NCBI GenBank assembly: GCA_965276665.1
Contig: OZ255620.1
Coordinates: 434,001 to 498,000, forward strand
Origin: CAWGJC01 sp965276665
GTDB lineage: Bacteria > Pseudomonadota > Alphaproteobacteria > Acetobacterales > Acetobacteraceae
Direction of reading: 5' to 3'
DNA: 64,000 bases
Numbering within the stretch: the first letter of the stretch is position 1; each line of letters opens with the position of its first letter. A program made the translations under genes and the position numbers. The notes beneath the pieces are model-generated. The model was not told the origin of the DNA, did no database searches, and saw only the letters and a list, made by a program, of their open reading frames with translations. Below, piece after piece: positions 62,452-64,000 of this stretch.

Positions 62452-63927
62452 TCAGGCGGCGACCGTCACCTTGCTGCCCGGCGGCACGCCCGTCGCCCGC
62501 AACTCCTCGATGCTCCGCACCGCGAGCCGCACGGCCCCGCTGCTGTTGCGCGTCGGTACTCGGCCGGCGGCGAGCCGCCGCTTCGCCCCCGCGATCTCGC
62601 CCGCATATTGCGCCAGCCAGGGCGCCTCGGCCACAAGCATCTCGTCCGCCATCTGCCAGACTTCCTCCGGGTTGCACACGGCGCCGACGAGCGGATCGTG
62701 CAGCATGGCGAGGCGCAACAGGTCCAGATCTCCGCTCACCGCCGCCTGCACCGCCATGCGCTGCACGTTCACCGAGGCCATGCAGGTGGCGGCGCAGCCG
62801 AGCGGGAGCGTGAGCCCGGCCACCATGTTGAGCCCGAAGCGGTCCACGAAGCCCGGCGTCTCGACGATGCAATCTTCCGGCAGGTTGGTCACCAGCCCCT
62901 TGTTGCGCACGTTGAAATGCCCGCGATACACGCGGCCCGTCTCGAGCGCCTCGATGATGTAGCTCGCATGCTCGTCGGTGCGCGCATAGGCGGAGAGCGG
63001 CGAGCCGGCCTCGGCCAGCCAGCGCGGGAAATCGGTTTCGAACCAGTTGCGCTGCTCGGTGCAATGGCGGAGATAGCCGCCCGTCTCGCCGTTGATCCAG
63101 CGCGAGAGGTCGATCCAGCGCGGGATCTCGTCCGGCCGCTTGCGGTACCAGGGCAGGTACTCGCTGAGATGCCCGTTGCTTTCCGTCGAGTAGCAGCCGA
63201 AGCGGCGCAGCACGTCGATGCGCACCTTCTCCTGCTCGCGCATGCGCGGATGCCGCTCGAACGCCTCCAGCAGCTCCGCCGCGCCGATCCGCCGGCCGCG
63301 AAAGCGGATATCGACATACCAGGTCTGATGGTTGATGCCGGTGCAGATATACTCGACCTCTTCCGGGTCCTCCGCGCCCAGCACCTCGGCGATCTGGCGC
63401 CACCCGTTCTGCACGCCGTGACAGAGGCCGATTGTGTTCTCGACCCCGCCATGATCGATCGCGGCCCAGGTGTTCATCGCCATCGGGTTGGCGTAGTTGA
63501 GCAGCCAGGCGCCTGGCTCCGCCTCGGCGCGGATATCGGCGCAGAAGGCGAGCATCTGCGGGATCGTGCGCTGGCCGTACATGATGCCGCCGGCGCAGAT
63601 CGTGTCGCCCACGCACTGGTCCACGCCGTAGCGCAACGGCACTTCGATATCGTGCGCGAAAGCCTCGAGGCCGCCCACGCGGACGCAGCAGATGACGTAG
63701 CGCGCGCCAGCGAGGACGCTGCGGCGCTCGAGCGAGCTCGTGATGCGGGCCGGCAAGCCGTTCGCCGCGATGTCGCGCTCGAGGATCTGCGTAATCATGC
63801 TGAGGTTTTCGGAATTGATATCGTGCAACGCGAACTCGGTATCCTGGAGCTCGGGCACTTTCAGCAGGTCACGCACCAGCTTGCGCGTGAAGCCGACGCT
63901 GCCAGCCCCGATCACTGCCACTTTCAT
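62452..63927 (-). CDS. Glycoside hydrolase family 4 (alpha-galactosidase/glucosidase/glucuronidase type)
   Basis: A 491-residue NAD- and metal-dependent glycosidase. N-terminal Rossmann KVAVIGAGSVGFTRKLVRDL, then LLNYANPMAMNTWA, the metal-binding IGLCHGVQ (Cys ligand) and CTGINHQTWY (His ligand), and a late CAATCMASVNVQRMAVQAAV. GH4 cleaves O-glycosides by transient oxidation at C3 rather than by acid-base hydrolysis, and includes MelA, AglA and alpha-glucuronidases. The MelA-like NPMA and CHGVQ spacing is typical of the galactosidase/glucuronidase branch; exact specificity unknown. First gene of the minus-strand operon. Confidence 0.93.
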   Translation of the reverse strand: MKVAVIGAGSVGFTRKLVRDLLKVPELQDTEFALHDINSENLSMITQILERDIAANGLPARITSSLERRSVLAGARYVICCVRVGGLEAFAHDIEVPLRYGVDQCVGDTICAGGIMYGQRTIPQMLAFCADIRAEAEPGAWLLNYANPMAMNTWAAIDHGGVENTIGLCHGVQNGWRQIAEVLGAEDPEEVEYICTGINHQTWYVDIRFRGRRIGAAELLEAFERHPRMREQEKVRIDVLRRFGCYSTESNGHLSEYLPWYRKRPDEIPRWIDLSRWINGETGGYLRHCTEQRNWFETDFPRWLAEAGSPLSAYARTDEHASYIIEALETGRVYRGHFNVRNKGLVTNLPEDCIVETPGFVDRFGLNMVAGLTLPLGCAATCMASVNVQRMAVQAAVSGDLDLLRLAMLHDPLVGAVCNPEEVWQMADEMLVAEAPWLAQYAGEIAGAKRRLAAGRVPTRNSSGAVRLAVRSIEELRATGVPPGSKVTVAA

Positions 63928-64000
63928 CCTGCTTCCTCCGGCATGCTTCCTGAGCCTGACGCCCCGGCCGTTCTTGGTGCTAAAGCGTTAGCCTTTGGCG

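Overview
The window is a GC-rich alphaproteobacterial chromosome segment, most likely from the Acetobacteraceae/Rhodospirillales. The evidence is the gene complement and order: argJ - parvulin - secA, tRNA-Trp - secE - nusG, an MlaD-like protein next to an NDUFA12-type complex I accessory protein and a DUF2155 protein, rpoH next to an RluD-type pseudouridine synthase and a DUF6476-like protein, a degenerate NrdJ relative, and an HpnL-family membrane protein. No 16S gene or other direct taxonomic marker is present.

Layout. 1-7550: mostly minus-strand metabolic genes (Mop/TOBE protein, gamma-glutamyltransferase, peptide-type solute-binding protein, M20 amidohydrolase, CinA-like protein, GNAT-Nudix fusion, ArsR/SRPBCC pair). 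7796-14109: argJ, parvulin, secA, formamidase. 14209-18565: small membrane protein, MATE exporter, metallo-beta-lactamase-fold hydrolase, 2OG-Fe dioxygenase, small lipoprotein. 18629-19739: tRNA-Gly, tRNA-Trp, secE, nusG. 19740-20718: two nested inverted-repeat elements inserted exactly at the nusG stop codon; the inner one carries only a GNAT acetyltransferase. 20737-30253: trehalose genes (otsBA), DUF2155, MlaD-like and NDUFA12 genes, a degenerate class II ribonucleotide reductase relative, RidA, FemAB-like, rpoH, rluD-like.

30342-44850 is a gene graveyard that begins at a tRNA-Glu. It holds fragments of a DNA methyltransferase, a Kup potassium transporter, a DUF927-like protein, a cysteine desulfurase and an ABC permease; a primase broken by three frameshifts; a frameshifted O-methyltransferase; a P450 with two apparently compensating frameshifts; excisionase-like HTH genes; a MITE; an IS5 fragment and an inactive IS481 copy. 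A 75-bp repeat in opposite orientations brackets 39.7-44.9 kb. Two intact genes (NodS-like methyltransferase, HpnL-like flippase) lie inside. No integrase was found.

44948-63927 is a large carbohydrate/sugar-acid catabolic locus. An IclR regulator is divergent from a 13-gene plus-strand operon whose genes mostly overlap or abut: two Gfo/Idh/MocA dehydrogenases, a VOC protein, two enolase-superfamily dehydratases (mannonate-dehydratase-like and rhamnonate-dehydratase-like), an amidohydrolase, a D-2-hydroxyacid dehydrogenase, a luciferase-like flavoprotein, an SDR, an ABC sugar importer and an MFS transporter. A convergent minus-strand operon encodes an NAD-dependent GH4 glycosidase and a second ABC sugar importer. 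Neither importer has an ATPase gene here. The simplest model is uptake of a glycoside or oligosaccharide, redox-type cleavage by GH4, oxidation by the dehydrogenases to a sugar acid or lactone, lactone opening and dehydration, with IclR sensing an intermediate. The exact substrate cannot be read from the sequence.
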